Source of the DNA: DASZUC01 sp035547775
Lineage (GTDB): Bacteria; Patescibacteriota; Saccharimonadia; Saccharimonadales; UBA4665
Length of the DNA: 39,856 nucleotides
Direction: 5' to 3'
Assembly: GCA_035547775.1 (NCBI GenBank)
Contig: DASZUC010000054.1
Location: 1 to 39,856, forward strand
In this document: piece after piece, positions 8,297 to 15,802 of the stretch
Layout: each line of letters opens with the position of its first letter
Position numbering within the stretch: the stretch's first letter is position 1
Made by a program: the position numbers and the translations under genes
The notes under the pieces: model-generated
Database searches by the model: none
What the model was told of the DNA's origin: nothing
The model's input: the letters and a program-made list of their open reading frames with translations, nothing else

Positions 8297-8369
8297 TGTC
8301 ATCCTGAGGAAAAGGAAGGATCCATACCCGAAGTACCGTATAGATTCTTCACTAAAGTTCCGAATGACA
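8297..8369. repeat. Degenerate palindromic repeat (TGTCAT...ATGACA class)
   Basis: The segment starts TGTCATCCTGAGG and ends TTCCGAATGACA; the ends are inverted (TGTCAT/ATGACA) and the inner GGAAGGATCC and TAGATTCTTCAC parts also pair imperfectly. Elements of this general design (GTCATCCTGAG...AATGAC) are scattered in many bacterial genomes as REP-like palindromes. It fills the gap between the convergent msrA and HIT genes and may help end transcription. A related element lies at 19292-19362. Confidence 0.7.
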
Positions 8370-8397
8370 AAGAACAATTTGCAGCCAACCTCAAAGC

Positions 8398-8829
8398 TTA
8401 GCTCACAATACGAAAGTATGGCTTGCGCAGCAGCAGCAAGAAGCGCCGAGCGGCACCTTCAGTTTTAATGAGATGTGTATGCTGGTGAGCAATTGACTTA
8501 ATTTTAGAGACCGGAGCCCGCGCGTAAATGTTGTAGCCGTTGGACTCGTATTCTTGCAAGATGTCGACATACTCAGCTTTTTGCTTATCGTTCAGTGCCG
8601 ACAGCGTATCAGTGTGGGTTTGAGGAGCGACCATCAAGTGCTCCACTACCCGCTGACCATCCCAGAGCGAGTACGGGAAAATGTTATAGATAATTTTAAA
8701 GTGTTTCGTTTCTTTGATGAGCTGATCGCTGCCCGCTTCAATTGCACAAAAGGCACACAGACCCGGTTGGACCGTAGCCAAGTGCCGCTCATACTTGAGG
8801 TATTCTTTGCGTGAGCGAGTGGCTGCCAT
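8398..8829 (-). CDS. HIT family protein
   Basis: This 143-residue protein carries the histidine triad HQHTHLI at 115-121 (H115, H117, H119), the signature of HIT nucleotide hydrolases and transferases, preceded by the usual KIKSIAHQH approach. An N-terminal CAFC at 25-28 could hold zinc, as in several HIT proteins. The HLMVAPQTHTDTLSAL segment matches the conserved 'HxLVxPKxH...L' region. Such proteins cleave nucleoside phosphoramidates or dinucleotides; the exact substrate is unknown. The start codon overlaps the stop of the upstream nucleotidyltransferase gene by one base (TAATG), so the two are translationally coupled and may act on one pathway. Confidence 0.85.
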   Translation of the reverse strand: MAATRSRKEYLKYERHLATVQPGLCAFCAIEAGSDQLIKETKHFKIIYNIFPYSLWDGQRVVEHLMVAPQTHTDTLSALNDKQKAEYVDILQEYESNGYNIYARAPVSKIKSIAHQHTHLIKTEGAARRFLLLLRKPYFRIVS

Positions 8830-9623
8830 TAATTACCAACAATTCGTTCGACAATTTTGGTAGTGCTCATTTTTCCCATGTTGGCATCCTCGAAATAATG
8901 CGTATCGGCGCCGTCGTTAATGCAGCGTAATGCCACGGCGCCCAGGCTGGGATGGTGCGGTGCTGCTTCCAGAATATCTGTGGATTCTCCAAAAATTGCC
9001 CAAGCGTCTGGCTGCAAACGAGCCACTAAATCAAGGTGAGAGGCATGTGTATCACCAGCCGGAAAATCCTCGGGTCCGTGAATTGTCACAGCGTCAGCAA
9101 TCGGTAAAATACGCTGCTGAGGATTACCAACTGGATTGATAAAAGTCTGGCTAGCCACCATCAGTGCTCGCGTGTGCCAGGCGTAAATCGGCCGCGGGCC
9201 ACCTGCTTTACCACTCTTACGCACTGCCACACTTTTATCGCCATCAACACTGACAATTAAACGTAAGGCACCATTGCCCAGGGCCTGAGCGGTATAGCGC
9301 TGCTGGTCTTCAGATGATAAAGCCTCCCAGGGTTTAATGTGCCCTTCTTTGGTATAGTGTACCGCCGCGCCGGTGGCTTTGGTGTGCAATAAGTAGCCGG
9401 CGTGATCTAAATGCAAAAGATCATAGACTCCAGAAGTGAACACGGTAGTTTTACCCTGCACTGCCCAGCGATCGCGTTCGGCCAGCAGCACATCAGTAAC
9501 ACCCGGCTGTACGAGCGGATTATAAATATTTTCTTCAAACCGCTGCTGCATAGCCCCAATGAAACCATAGGGCAAGGCATCCACGCCAATTGCCGGTGCT
9601 ACTACCTCCACGTCTGCACTCAT
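8829..9623 (-). CDS. Cytidylyltransferase-like nucleotidyltransferase, atypical HxGH
   Basis: This 264-residue protein has a nucleotidyltransferase core of the cytidylyltransferase superfamily: VFTSGVYDLLHLDHAGYL around residues 61-78, equivalent to 'FTxGxFDLLHxGHxxxL', and MSTTKI at 252-257, equivalent to the ISTT/ISSTxI motif. The HxGH signature reads HLDH (71-74), so the glycine is replaced by aspartate. About 57 residues precede the core, longer than in minimal members. A substantial insertion between strands carries RKSGKAGGPRPIYAWHTRALMVAS. Known relatives add CMP or AMP to sugars, lipid headgroup precursors or cofactors; the substrate here is unknown. TACACT is 8 bases before the ATG (leaderless). 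It is coupled to the HIT gene. Confidence 0.75.
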   Translation of the reverse strand: MSADVEVVAPAIGVDALPYGFIGAMQQRFEENIYNPLVQPGVTDVLLAERDRWAVQGKTTVFTSGVYDLLHLDHAGYLLHTKATGAAVHYTKEGHIKPWEALSSEDQQRYTAQALGNGALRLIVSVDGDKSVAVRKSGKAGGPRPIYAWHTRALMVASQTFINPVGNPQQRILPIADAVTIHGPEDFPAGDTHASHLDLVARLQPDAWAIFGESTDILEAAPHHPSLGAVALRCINDGADTHYFEDANMGKMSTTKIVERIVGN

Positions 9624-9631
9624 TGCTTGCT

Positions 9632-9637
9632 AGTGTA
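9632..9637 (-). promoter_or_regulatory. -10 box of the nucleotidyltransferase-HIT operon
   Basis: TACACT on the minus strand with 8 bases to the ATG at 9623; no SD in between. Confidence 0.6.
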
Positions 9638-9666
9638 GCATTTTGCAAGCACTGCCGGAAAGCATT

Positions 9667-10581
9667 TTAGGCGAGTTTTGTGAGCCAATCAGCATAAGCC
9701 GGAGCTTGGCCATGCAACACATCATGATGCAACCTACCCAAGCGTTCAGTGATTGATTTCTCGGCCGTCAGTGGTCGCGCATCAACTTCAACAACTGGAC
9801 TCAAAAAGGCTGAGGTGCCGGACATAAACACTTCATCGGCAATGTATAGTTCGGTTAAGTCAATGGAGCGCTCTACGACTTTAATGCCGTTGTCTTGAGC
9901 TAACTGGATGATACTCAGACGATTAATGCCTTCCAGCAAATCGGTAAAAGTATCAGGTGTGTACAGCACCCCTTTGCGCACCATAAAAATATTGGCAGCG
10001 CTGAGCTCGCAAACGTGACCCGAACTATCCAAGAAGATACAGTCATCATAACCGCTGTCGATAGCATCCTGACGAGCCAGCACAGAGTTCACATAGGCAC
10101 CGTTAACTTTGGCACGCGAGGGAATAGCAATGTCGGGGATGCGTCGCCACAAGCTTGTTTTGAGGCGCGCGCCATCACGAGGCACAATCGGATCAGCATC
10201 GTACACAAACATGCTAAAAACTGTTTTGACGCCACGGGAGCGTGTGCCCGACAGCAACGCCTCAGCGTGCAATGAAGCCCGTACAAAAACATCGCGAGTA
10301 GGCTGATTGGCCTTCATGAGCTCTTTGGCAGCATTCAGGAAGGCTTCATAATCCCACTGCCCCGTCGGTGGCTCCAGACCAATAATCTTGGCTGAGTTTT
10401 GTAAACGCTCGAAATGCTCAGGCAACCGAAAAGCCAGCATGCCATCAGGCGTGTGCGCCACATGAAAAACAGTGTAAACGCTTAGACCGTACAGGATAGC
10501 CGAGCTGGCTACGCTCAAGTTAGCATCTTTAAACGGTATCAGCTGTTCGCCGAAATAGGCTTGGTCATAGATGTTAGCCAT
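9667..10581 (-). CDS. ilvE: Class IV PLP aminotransferase, branched-chain aminotransferase-like
   Basis: This 304-residue protein fits the branched-chain amino acid aminotransferase family (fold-type IV). The lysine of AKVNGAYVNSVLARQDA should bind PLP. The conserved CELSAANIFMVRKGVLYTP segment, LLEGINRLSIIQLA and ADEVFMSGTSAFLSPV also match IlvE. Such enzymes swap amino groups between leucine, isoleucine or valine and 2-oxoglutarate; the related D-amino acid transaminase and aminodeoxychorismate lyase are alternatives. The start is two bases after the stop of the DUF427 gene and has no clear SD, so translation is probably coupled. No other branched-chain biosynthesis gene is in the window, so the role may be salvage or catabolism. 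Confidence 0.88.
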   Translation of the reverse strand: MANIYDQAYFGEQLIPFKDANLSVASSAILYGLSVYTVFHVAHTPDGMLAFRLPEHFERLQNSAKIIGLEPPTGQWDYEAFLNAAKELMKANQPTRDVFVRASLHAEALLSGTRSRGVKTVFSMFVYDADPIVPRDGARLKTSLWRRIPDIAIPSRAKVNGAYVNSVLARQDAIDSGYDDCIFLDSSGHVCELSAANIFMVRKGVLYTPDTFTDLLEGINRLSIIQLAQDNGIKVVERSIDLTELYIADEVFMSGTSAFLSPVVEVDARPLTAEKSITERLGRLHHDVLHGQAPAYADWLTKLA

Positions 10582-10583
10582 GA

Positions 10584-10886
10584 TTACTCACTAACTGTTA
10601 CATCGCGCCAAAACGCTACGTAATTGCTGAAGTCTTTTTTGACAATGTCGATAGCACTTGGCTTAGGCTCAGGGTAGCTCCAGGCACAATCTTTACTCCA
10701 CTGCTCATCCGCACCCACATCAAAATACTGACACTCACCTTTCCAGGGGCAAGTATAGGGCGTGTCACTTTTGCGCAAGAAGTCTTGCTTAACGCTGGCT
10801 GGCGGAAAATACCAGTTTTGTTCGATATAAATTAAATCGTCTTTATCGGCTTCAGCGATTACTTGGTTATTCCAGACTGCTTTCAT
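10584..10886 (-). CDS. DUF427 domain protein
   Basis: This 100-residue protein matches DUF427: MKAVWNNQVIAEA at the start, YFPPASVKQDFLRKSDTPYTCPWKGECQYF in the centre and AWSYPEPKPSAIDIVKKDFSNYVAFW near the end. The family has no firm biochemical role. An SD (AAGGAGGAAAG) stands just before the ATG at 10886, in the short gap after the membrane-protein gene. The gene lies immediately upstream of the aminotransferase on the same strand and probably shares its mRNA. Confidence 0.88.
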   Translation of the reverse strand: MKAVWNNQVIAEADKDDLIYIEQNWYFPPASVKQDFLRKSDTPYTCPWKGECQYFDVGADEQWSKDCAWSYPEPKPSAIDIVKKDFSNYVAFWRDVTVSE

Positions 10887-10901
10887 TCTTTCCTCCTTAG
10901 G

Positions 10902-11363
10902 TTAGGCGATACCGAGCGAGAAGGTAGCGGCAATCACTAATAGCAAACCTGCTAAGCCCACAGCCCGGCGGAAGTAGTTTACACCGTGGAAGATCTCCAG
11001 GTAGGCCCAAATAACCAATGGCACTAAGCTAAGCCACCAAAAGACTGATTGTGAATTGCCAGTGGACACTAAAGACAATGACACTAAGATCACCCAACCG
11101 ATAATCCAAACGTTAGGCATTTCAAAAATGACAACTCGGCCGTCACTGTCTTTCCAAATGCGATCCCAGAGGTCACCTTTAGGTATCTGGTGCTTGGGTT
11201 GTGTGGGCTGAAATTGAGGATGAGCCGAGACTGGCGTCGGTGTTGACCCGATCGCCTGAGGAGTTGACTTGGTAGCCGGCTGAGCCAAAGCCTCACGATT
11301 CAATGGCCGCCGCGGTGCTTGGCCGTGTGGTTGTCGGGGCCGTAAATTATTACTCCTCTGCAT
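10902..11363 (-). CDS. Hypothetical membrane protein, 153 aa
   Basis: I do not recognise this protein. The first 75 or so residues are polar, rich in proline, glutamine and arginine, and probably disordered. Then come two or three hydrophobic helices (PNVWIIGWVILVSLSLVSTG, FWWLSLVPLVIWAYLEIF, and a C-terminal AVGLAGLLLVIAATFSLGIA). The ATG at 11363 is chosen because TACAAT ends 7 bases before it (11371-11376). A longer in-frame start at 11414 would place that promoter inside the coding region. It is the first gene of a probable operon with DUF427 and the aminotransferase. Confidence 0.78.
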   Translation of the reverse strand: MQRSNNLRPRQPHGQAPRRPLNREALAQPATKSTPQAIGSTPTPVSAHPQFQPTQPKHQIPKGDLWDRIWKDSDGRVVIFEMPNVWIIGWVILVSLSLVSTGNSQSVFWWLSLVPLVIWAYLEIFHGVNYFRRAVGLAGLLLVIAATFSLGIA

Positions 11364-11370
11364 TGCCCCT

Positions 11371-11376
11371 ATTGTA
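11371..11376 (-). promoter_or_regulatory. -10 box fixing the start of the 153-aa membrane protein
   Basis: TACAAT on the minus strand, 7 bases from the ATG at 11363. Confidence 0.6.
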
Positions 11377-11434
11377 CCCGATCCATGAGCACTTTGTCGA
11401 AAAATTTTGGGCAATTTAACAGCGTAAGTACAGC

Positions 11435-11803
11435 TTACTCGCGGGCGCGAATTTCGTCATGATCCAACCCATAGTAATGGGCAATCTCGTGCCAGAGGGT
11501 ATGTCGAATCGCCTCTTGCAGGGCCGGTAGCGTATCGACCTTACGGCTTAAAGGACCTTTAAATAAGGTAATTTTATCGGGTGGATAATCAGTCCGCCCC
11601 TGGCGCCGCGGCAAGGAGACACCCTCATACAAACCAAGCAAGGTATAGCCCGGTTGGACGTGCCCCAGCTCCAACTGCACCGGTGACGGCTCAGCGGCAT
11701 ACAAAATAGCGATGTTTTTAATGTTAGCAACATGCTCGCCCGGTAACGAATTCAGCGCCGCATCAATCAGAGTTTGAAACTGCTCGTCAGAGACGTCAAT
11801 CAT
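11435..11803 (-). CDS. Zincin-like metallopeptidase (DUF1025 / PF06262 type)
   Basis: This 122-residue protein ends with WHEIAHYYGLDHDEI, in which H105, E106, H109 and H115 form an extended HExxHxxGLxH zinc site, as in the small zincin-like family PF06262. The preceding ILYAAEPSPVQL, LLGLYEGVSLPRR and ITLFKGPL segments follow the family order. These proteins are small predicted metalloproteases with unknown substrates. TACAAT ends 7 bases before the ATG (11811-11816), so the mRNA should be leaderless. It lies between two unknown genes on the same strand. Confidence 0.88.
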   Translation of the reverse strand: MIDVSDEQFQTLIDAALNSLPGEHVANIKNIAILYAAEPSPVQLELGHVQPGYTLLGLYEGVSLPRRQGRTDYPPDKITLFKGPLSRKVDTLPALQEAIRHTLWHEIAHYYGLDHDEIRARE

Positions 11804-11810
11804 GCTTACG

Positions 11811-11816
11811 ATTGTA
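11811..11816 (-). promoter_or_regulatory. -10 box of the zincin gene
   Basis: TACAAT on the minus strand, 7 bases from the ATG at 11803. Confidence 0.6.
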
Positions 11817-11821
11817 ACAAA

Positions 11822-12256
11822 TTAGCTGCGCGTAAGTTCGATAGCGTCAGCATCGATTGGTTTTGAGGTATACAAATCACCTTTCGCCAGCTCTTGGCGC
11901 TGAGCAATAACGCTCATACCACGTAAACTGAGATTCTTTGGGTCGATAAAGTAACGATTAAACTCATCCAATAGCTCGCGGCCCCAATCGTCGCTCAAAT
12001 AGTCATCGAGAATGGTGCTATCAGCCAGAAATTCACACTCGTCCATAATGAAAGCGGCTTTGGCGATGGCTAAATTGAGTGGGTTGTCGGTGTGCGTATC
12101 GACACTCACAACAGATAGCGCTGGGTGCCAATTGTCATGCGAAAACCAGCCACACTCACCATTCCGCCCACCATCCTCGTTAAAAAATAAAGGACGAGCC
12201 AACTCGAGCAGTTGGATGTGCACAAATGACTCTTCCCCAGTTATTCTCTCTGACAT
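11822..12256 (-). CDS. Hypothetical acidic protein, 144 aa
   Basis: Not recognised. The protein is acidic and soluble in appearance, with two cysteines (GECGWF and DECEFL) and no signal peptide. A central stretch (ALSVVSVDTHTDNPLNLAIAKAAFIMDECEF) looks like a strand followed by a helix, then DDYLSDDWGRELLDEFNRYFID. TATATT (12266-12271) ends 9 bases before the ATG and no SD is seen, so it may be leaderless or nearly so. The stop codon lies just upstream of the zincin promoter. Confidence 0.75.
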   Translation of the reverse strand: MSERITGEESFVHIQLLELARPLFFNEDGGRNGECGWFSHDNWHPALSVVSVDTHTDNPLNLAIAKAAFIMDECEFLADSTILDDYLSDDWGRELLDEFNRYFIDPKNLSLRGMSVIAQRQELAKGDLYTSKPIDADAIELTRS

Positions 12257-12351
12257 AATTCGTCTAATATAGCAAACGCGCCGCTACGAGTAAAGTTCGG
12301 GACAGATTGATTGAGAAGCTTTGTTATTGTCGAAGCAGTATGGTCGACTTA

Positions 12352-13899
12352 CTACCAAGGCTCGCTGGTATCGAGTCGCAAGCGTTGCAGCAGTTTATCG
12401 CGTGGCAATATACTCAAGAACCAACCGGCGCGTGGGCCATGTTCCTTATTGATCAGTACTCGGTACAGCGTGGCAAACAGTTCTTTGGGCGACAAGCCGC
12501 TGCTGTCTTTCAATTCGTAGATCGCCAGATGGAACCATTCACCATCGGCGTCGGCTGGCGCTGCTGCAATTTTGTCGGCCAGTTGGCCCAGGAATTGTTT
12601 CTGCGCACCGCTGAGCTCGTCCAGATAATTCGGAGCTTGCTCAATGCTAAACTTCACATCTTCCGGTGCCCGTTTCTCTAACCATGTATTAATAAATTGT
12701 AGTTCGGCTTTAATAATCTCGGCATCAGCCTCTGCTACCTCGGCGTAAGCAGTTCGACTAATGATATCGAGTGTATGCTGCGGATCTTTCAGTGCCGCCT
12801 GATAACTCGCCACCAGCAACGAAAATGGTACGCGACTAACCGTTTGTTTCTCTATGCCGCGGTTACAGATGTAGAGTAGCTGCTCTTCGCTCTCAGTTTT
12901 GTCGGTTTTGGCGCTCAGGGCTGCATATTCGTCCATAGTTTGCATCACACTGTTAACCGGATCAAAATACAGTCGCTTGCTAGCGGGAGCCCGTAGAATA
13001 AAGTAACGCATCACCTCTGGCGGAATGATACTGGCGCCCTCGACAGCATCAAGGCCAGTGCCCTTGCTGGCACTCATTTTTTTGGTATCGCCTACCATGT
13101 TGACGAAATCATAAGCCACGGCATAGGGGGGCTCGGCTTCAAAGACATCCCGTACGATTTGAGCCCCAGTGTCGTACGAACTACCTTTGGTCATGTGATC
13201 CCGACCAGAAGGCTCGCAAGCTACTTTTTGCAGCCACCAGCGGGCTGGCCAATCCAAACGCCAATCGAGTTTCACCTCGCCTTTGTCATATTGCGCTGTC
13301 TGCGGCTGCCCTTCAGCGTCTTCATACATCAATGTTTTTGCTGTCGTATCAATACTCAGAAACTTGCGGTTTTTAAGCCGACCATTCTCCATGACTTGAA
13401 TTGGCGTCCAATGCTCATCGAGCTGACGCCCAGAAATCGTTTCTAGCGCTTGGCGGGCCTGACTTACTCGCTCCAAAGCCCGCTCGATAGCAGGTGCATA
13501 CCAACCATCACGATACTTTAAATGAGCGCGTTCATACTGCACTTCCACTCCCAGTAATTGGCAGGCATCCATCAAGCCTTGCAAGAATTGATCCGCATAG
13601 GAACGCTCGCTATCATCCGGTGCCGGAATATCACAGATTGGCTTTCCCAAGTACTGTTCAAAATCAGCTGGTACATTCACCGGGATTTTACGCAATGCAT
13701 CTAGGTCATCAACAAATTGAACATGTCGAGCCACACGACCACGTCGACGAAGTTCTAGCAAAATCGCATCGGCTGTTAGCAGCTCGCGCATGTGGCCGAA
13801 GTGATAGGTACCAGATGGTGACGAACCAGTTTCAATTAAAATCTCGCCATCAGGATGGCGCGCAATCAACTCATCAACAATTTGGTTCAACCACTGCAT
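12352..13899 (-). CDS. lysK: Lysyl-tRNA synthetase, class I
   Basis: This 515-residue protein is the archaeal-type class I LysRS, unrelated to the class II enzyme of most bacteria. The HIGH equivalent is HFGH at 33-36 within SGTYHFGHMREL, and the KMSKS equivalent is KMSASKG at 274-280 within GDTKKMSASKG. The conserved GRDHMTKGSSYDTG lies between. It attaches lysine to tRNA-Lys. Class I LysRS is also found in spirochaetes, some alphaproteobacteria and parts of the CPR. TATACT (13909-13914) ends 9 bases before the ATG, with no SD. The C-terminal helical anticodon-binding region is complete. Confidence 0.95.
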   Translation of the reverse strand: MQWLNQIVDELIARHPDGEILIETGSSPSGTYHFGHMRELLTADAILLELRRRGRVARHVQFVDDLDALRKIPVNVPADFEQYLGKPICDIPAPDDSERSYADQFLQGLMDACQLLGVEVQYERAHLKYRDGWYAPAIERALERVSQARQALETISGRQLDEHWTPIQVMENGRLKNRKFLSIDTTAKTLMYEDAEGQPQTAQYDKGEVKLDWRLDWPARWWLQKVACEPSGRDHMTKGSSYDTGAQIVRDVFEAEPPYAVAYDFVNMVGDTKKMSASKGTGLDAVEGASIIPPEVMRYFILRAPASKRLYFDPVNSVMQTMDEYAALSAKTDKTESEEQLLYICNRGIEKQTVSRVPFSLLVASYQAALKDPQHTLDIISRTAYAEVAEADAEIIKAELQFINTWLEKRAPEDVKFSIEQAPNYLDELSGAQKQFLGQLADKIAAAPADADGEWFHLAIYELKDSSGLSPKELFATLYRVLINKEHGPRAGWFLSILPRDKLLQRLRLDTSEPW

Positions 13900-13908
13900 A
13901 ACTAGCCT

Positions 13909-13914
13909 AGTATA
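13909..13914 (-). promoter_or_regulatory. lysK -10 box
   Basis: TATACT on the minus strand, 9 bases from the ATG at 13899. Confidence 0.55.
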
Positions 13915-13970
13915 TCGAAGTTTTTATCTGTTACCTAACTAAATCACACCCTGATGAATCGCAATATATT

Positions 13971-14429
13971 TTAGGAAATAGAGACAATTTTGTAGGTGGC
14001 GGTTTCTGCAGGTGTCGAAATTTCGACGCTCTCACCTTCTTTTTTGCCCAGCAAAGCCTGGCCAATTGGTGATTCATCGCTGATCTTGCCGTTTAAGGGA
14101 TCGGCTTCCACGGTTCCAACCACTTGGAATTCCTTCGTTTTGCCGTCACTCTTCAACTTCACGTGCGAGCCCAGCTGAACTTTGCTATCGCCACGGGGTT
14201 TTTTAATAATTTCAACGTTCAAGAGGATGTTTTCAATCTCTGAAATACGCACTTCATTGCGGTCTTGATCGGCACGAGCTGATTGATATTCAGCGTTCTC
14301 TGCCAAGTCACCAAGTTCACGGGCCGACTTAATAGCTTCAGCAATATCGACACGCTTATCAACGAGCTGTTGGAGCTCGGACTTCAATTCATCAACCCCA
14401 GCTTGGGTCAAACGAAACAACTTCTTCAT
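13971..14429 (-). CDS. greA: Transcription elongation factor GreA
   Basis: This 152-residue protein is GreA, which enters the RNA polymerase secondary channel and stimulates cleavage of backtracked RNA. The N-terminal coiled coil has LTQAGVDELKSELQQLVDKR and, at its tip, ARELGDLAENAEYQSAR, containing the acidic DLAENAEY residues that position magnesium. The C-terminal FKBP-like domain has the expected ISDESPIGQALLGKKEGESVEI. Length is close to the usual 158. A strong SD (AAGGAGGGG) precedes the ATG and TATAAT lies at 14481-14486, giving a leader of about 45 bases that contains an imperfect hairpin around TTGATCGAACG. Confidence 0.97.
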   Translation of the reverse strand: MKKLFRLTQAGVDELKSELQQLVDKRVDIAEAIKSARELGDLAENAEYQSARADQDRNEVRISEIENILLNVEIIKKPRGDSKVQLGSHVKLKSDGKTKEFQVVGTVEADPLNGKISDESPIGQALLGKKEGESVEISTPAETATYKIVSIS

Positions 14430-14480
14430 CGCACCCCTCCTTAATTGATCGAACGTTTTTCGTATCGATTGATCATATTA

Positions 14481-14486
14481 ATTATA
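14481..14486 (-). promoter_or_regulatory. greA -10 box
   Basis: TATAAT on the minus strand, about 51 bases from the greA ATG. No good -35 is visible. It lies in the gap just past the proS stop codon. Confidence 0.55.
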
Positions 14487-14495
14487 CCGAGCCAA

Positions 14496-15746
14496 TTATG
14501 AAACGCCTAGTGTTCCTTGTAGTTCGTCCAGGCTGACCTGCCGGGCTTCCTGCTCTGTTCGGGCTTTCAGCTCGAAGGTATTTGCTTCCCTCGTCTTGTC
14601 GCTGACAACCACGCGCCACGGAATTCCCATCAGATCGGCATCGGCAAACTTTTCACCGGGCCGCACATCTCGGTCGTCATATAATACCTGAACCCCGGCT
14701 TGAGTCAAGTCTGCATATAGCTCGTCGGCGGCCTGGGTAGTTTCGGGGTTTTCACCGAGCCGCGCCAGATACACTTGGGCTGGAGCAATGGCCTGGGGCC
14801 ACACCAAACCGTGCTCGTCACTAAACTTCTCGGCCACCACGCCCATCAAACGCGTCACGCCAATCCCATAAGAGGCCAAGTAAATCGGCTTTTGCTGGCC
14901 GTCTTGATCAGTAAAGTAAATACCCATTTTTTCTGATTTATCGGTGCCAAAATTGAAGATATTACCAACCTCGGCACTTTTAACCTGCTCAAGTTCATCC
15001 TTATTAATGCCTAACTCTTGCACCGCTTCATCAAGCACTTCTTCGTTCACGGCAATATTCTTGTCTCGGTGGACATACAAGACATCTTCACCTGCATCAC
15101 AAATTGTTTGGAATTCGTGGCTAAACTTCGTAAAAGCACCACCACTAGCAAAGGTTACATAAGTTTCACCACCCAGGCCCAAACGTTCAAATACCCGCTT
15201 GTAGGCCTCGATAACTTGATTGTAATAAGCGTCGAGGTCCTCAGCAGTGGCGTGCAGCGAATACATGTCTTTCATCACAAATTCACGACCGCGCATAATG
15301 CCACTCTTGGCTCGTAGCTCATTGCGCAACTTGGTCTGGAACTGGTAAACACTAGTTGGTAAATCTTTATAGCTCTGCACAAATTGCTGCATCATCTGCA
15401 TTATCGGCTCTTCGTGACTCCAGGCTAAACCCAGTTCGGTATCATCCTGTAAACGAGTCTTAAACCACACATCCACAACTGCATCGTCCCAGCGACCAGT
15501 TACCTGCCAAGTTTCAGGACGTTGAAGATTGGTCATGATCAACTCCTGACCATGCACAGCGTTCATCTCTTCACGGACAATCTGTTTGATATTCTCTACG
15601 ACGCGCAAGCCCAAGGGCAAATAAGCGTACACCCCGGCCATTTCTTTATGCACAAACCCAGCCTGGATCAACAGCTGTGCATTCTTGGCCGCTTCGTCGG
15701 CGGGTGCGGTCTTGCTGGTTTTGGTGAAGAGTTCACTGCGTCGCAT
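14496..15746 (-). CDS. proS: Prolyl-tRNA synthetase, short form without editing insertion
   Basis: This 416-residue protein is a bacterial-type ProRS. Class II motif 1 lies in GLRVVENIKQIVREEMNA, motif 2 in TKLRNELRAKSGIMRGREFVMKDMYS, and motif 3 in YGIGVTRLMGVVAE. The C-terminal anticodon-binding domain begins near ALAPAQVYLARLG-type sequence and contains YDDRDVRPGEKFADADLMGIPWRVVV. The usual ~180-residue INS editing domain between motifs 2 and 3 is missing, so mischarged Ala-tRNA-Pro would not be cleared in cis. TACAAT (15756-15761) ends 9 bases before the ATG and there is no SD. Confidence 0.96.
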   Translation of the reverse strand: MRRSELFTKTSKTAPADEAAKNAQLLIQAGFVHKEMAGVYAYLPLGLRVVENIKQIVREEMNAVHGQELIMTNLQRPETWQVTGRWDDAVVDVWFKTRLQDDTELGLAWSHEEPIMQMMQQFVQSYKDLPTSVYQFQTKLRNELRAKSGIMRGREFVMKDMYSLHATAEDLDAYYNQVIEAYKRVFERLGLGGETYVTFASGGAFTKFSHEFQTICDAGEDVLYVHRDKNIAVNEEVLDEAVQELGINKDELEQVKSAEVGNIFNFGTDKSEKMGIYFTDQDGQQKPIYLASYGIGVTRLMGVVAEKFSDEHGLVWPQAIAPAQVYLARLGENPETTQAADELYADLTQAGVQVLYDDRDVRPGEKFADADLMGIPWRVVVSDKTREANTFELKARTEQEARQVSLDELQGTLGVS

Positions 15747-15755
15747 ATCAGAGCT

Positions 15756-15761
15756 ATTGTA
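15756..15761 (-). promoter_or_regulatory. proS -10 box
   Basis: TACAAT on the minus strand, 9 bases from the ATG at 15746. Confidence 0.55.
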
Positions 15762-15802
15762 GCGTAGGCCTCGCTAAACCGCCACTGGGCAGGCAGCCAA
15801 AG

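Noticed and set aside
12307..12681. Plus-strand frame opposite the 3' end of lysK
   Set aside because: It is antisense to the conserved C-terminal part of the class I LysRS and has no start signal.
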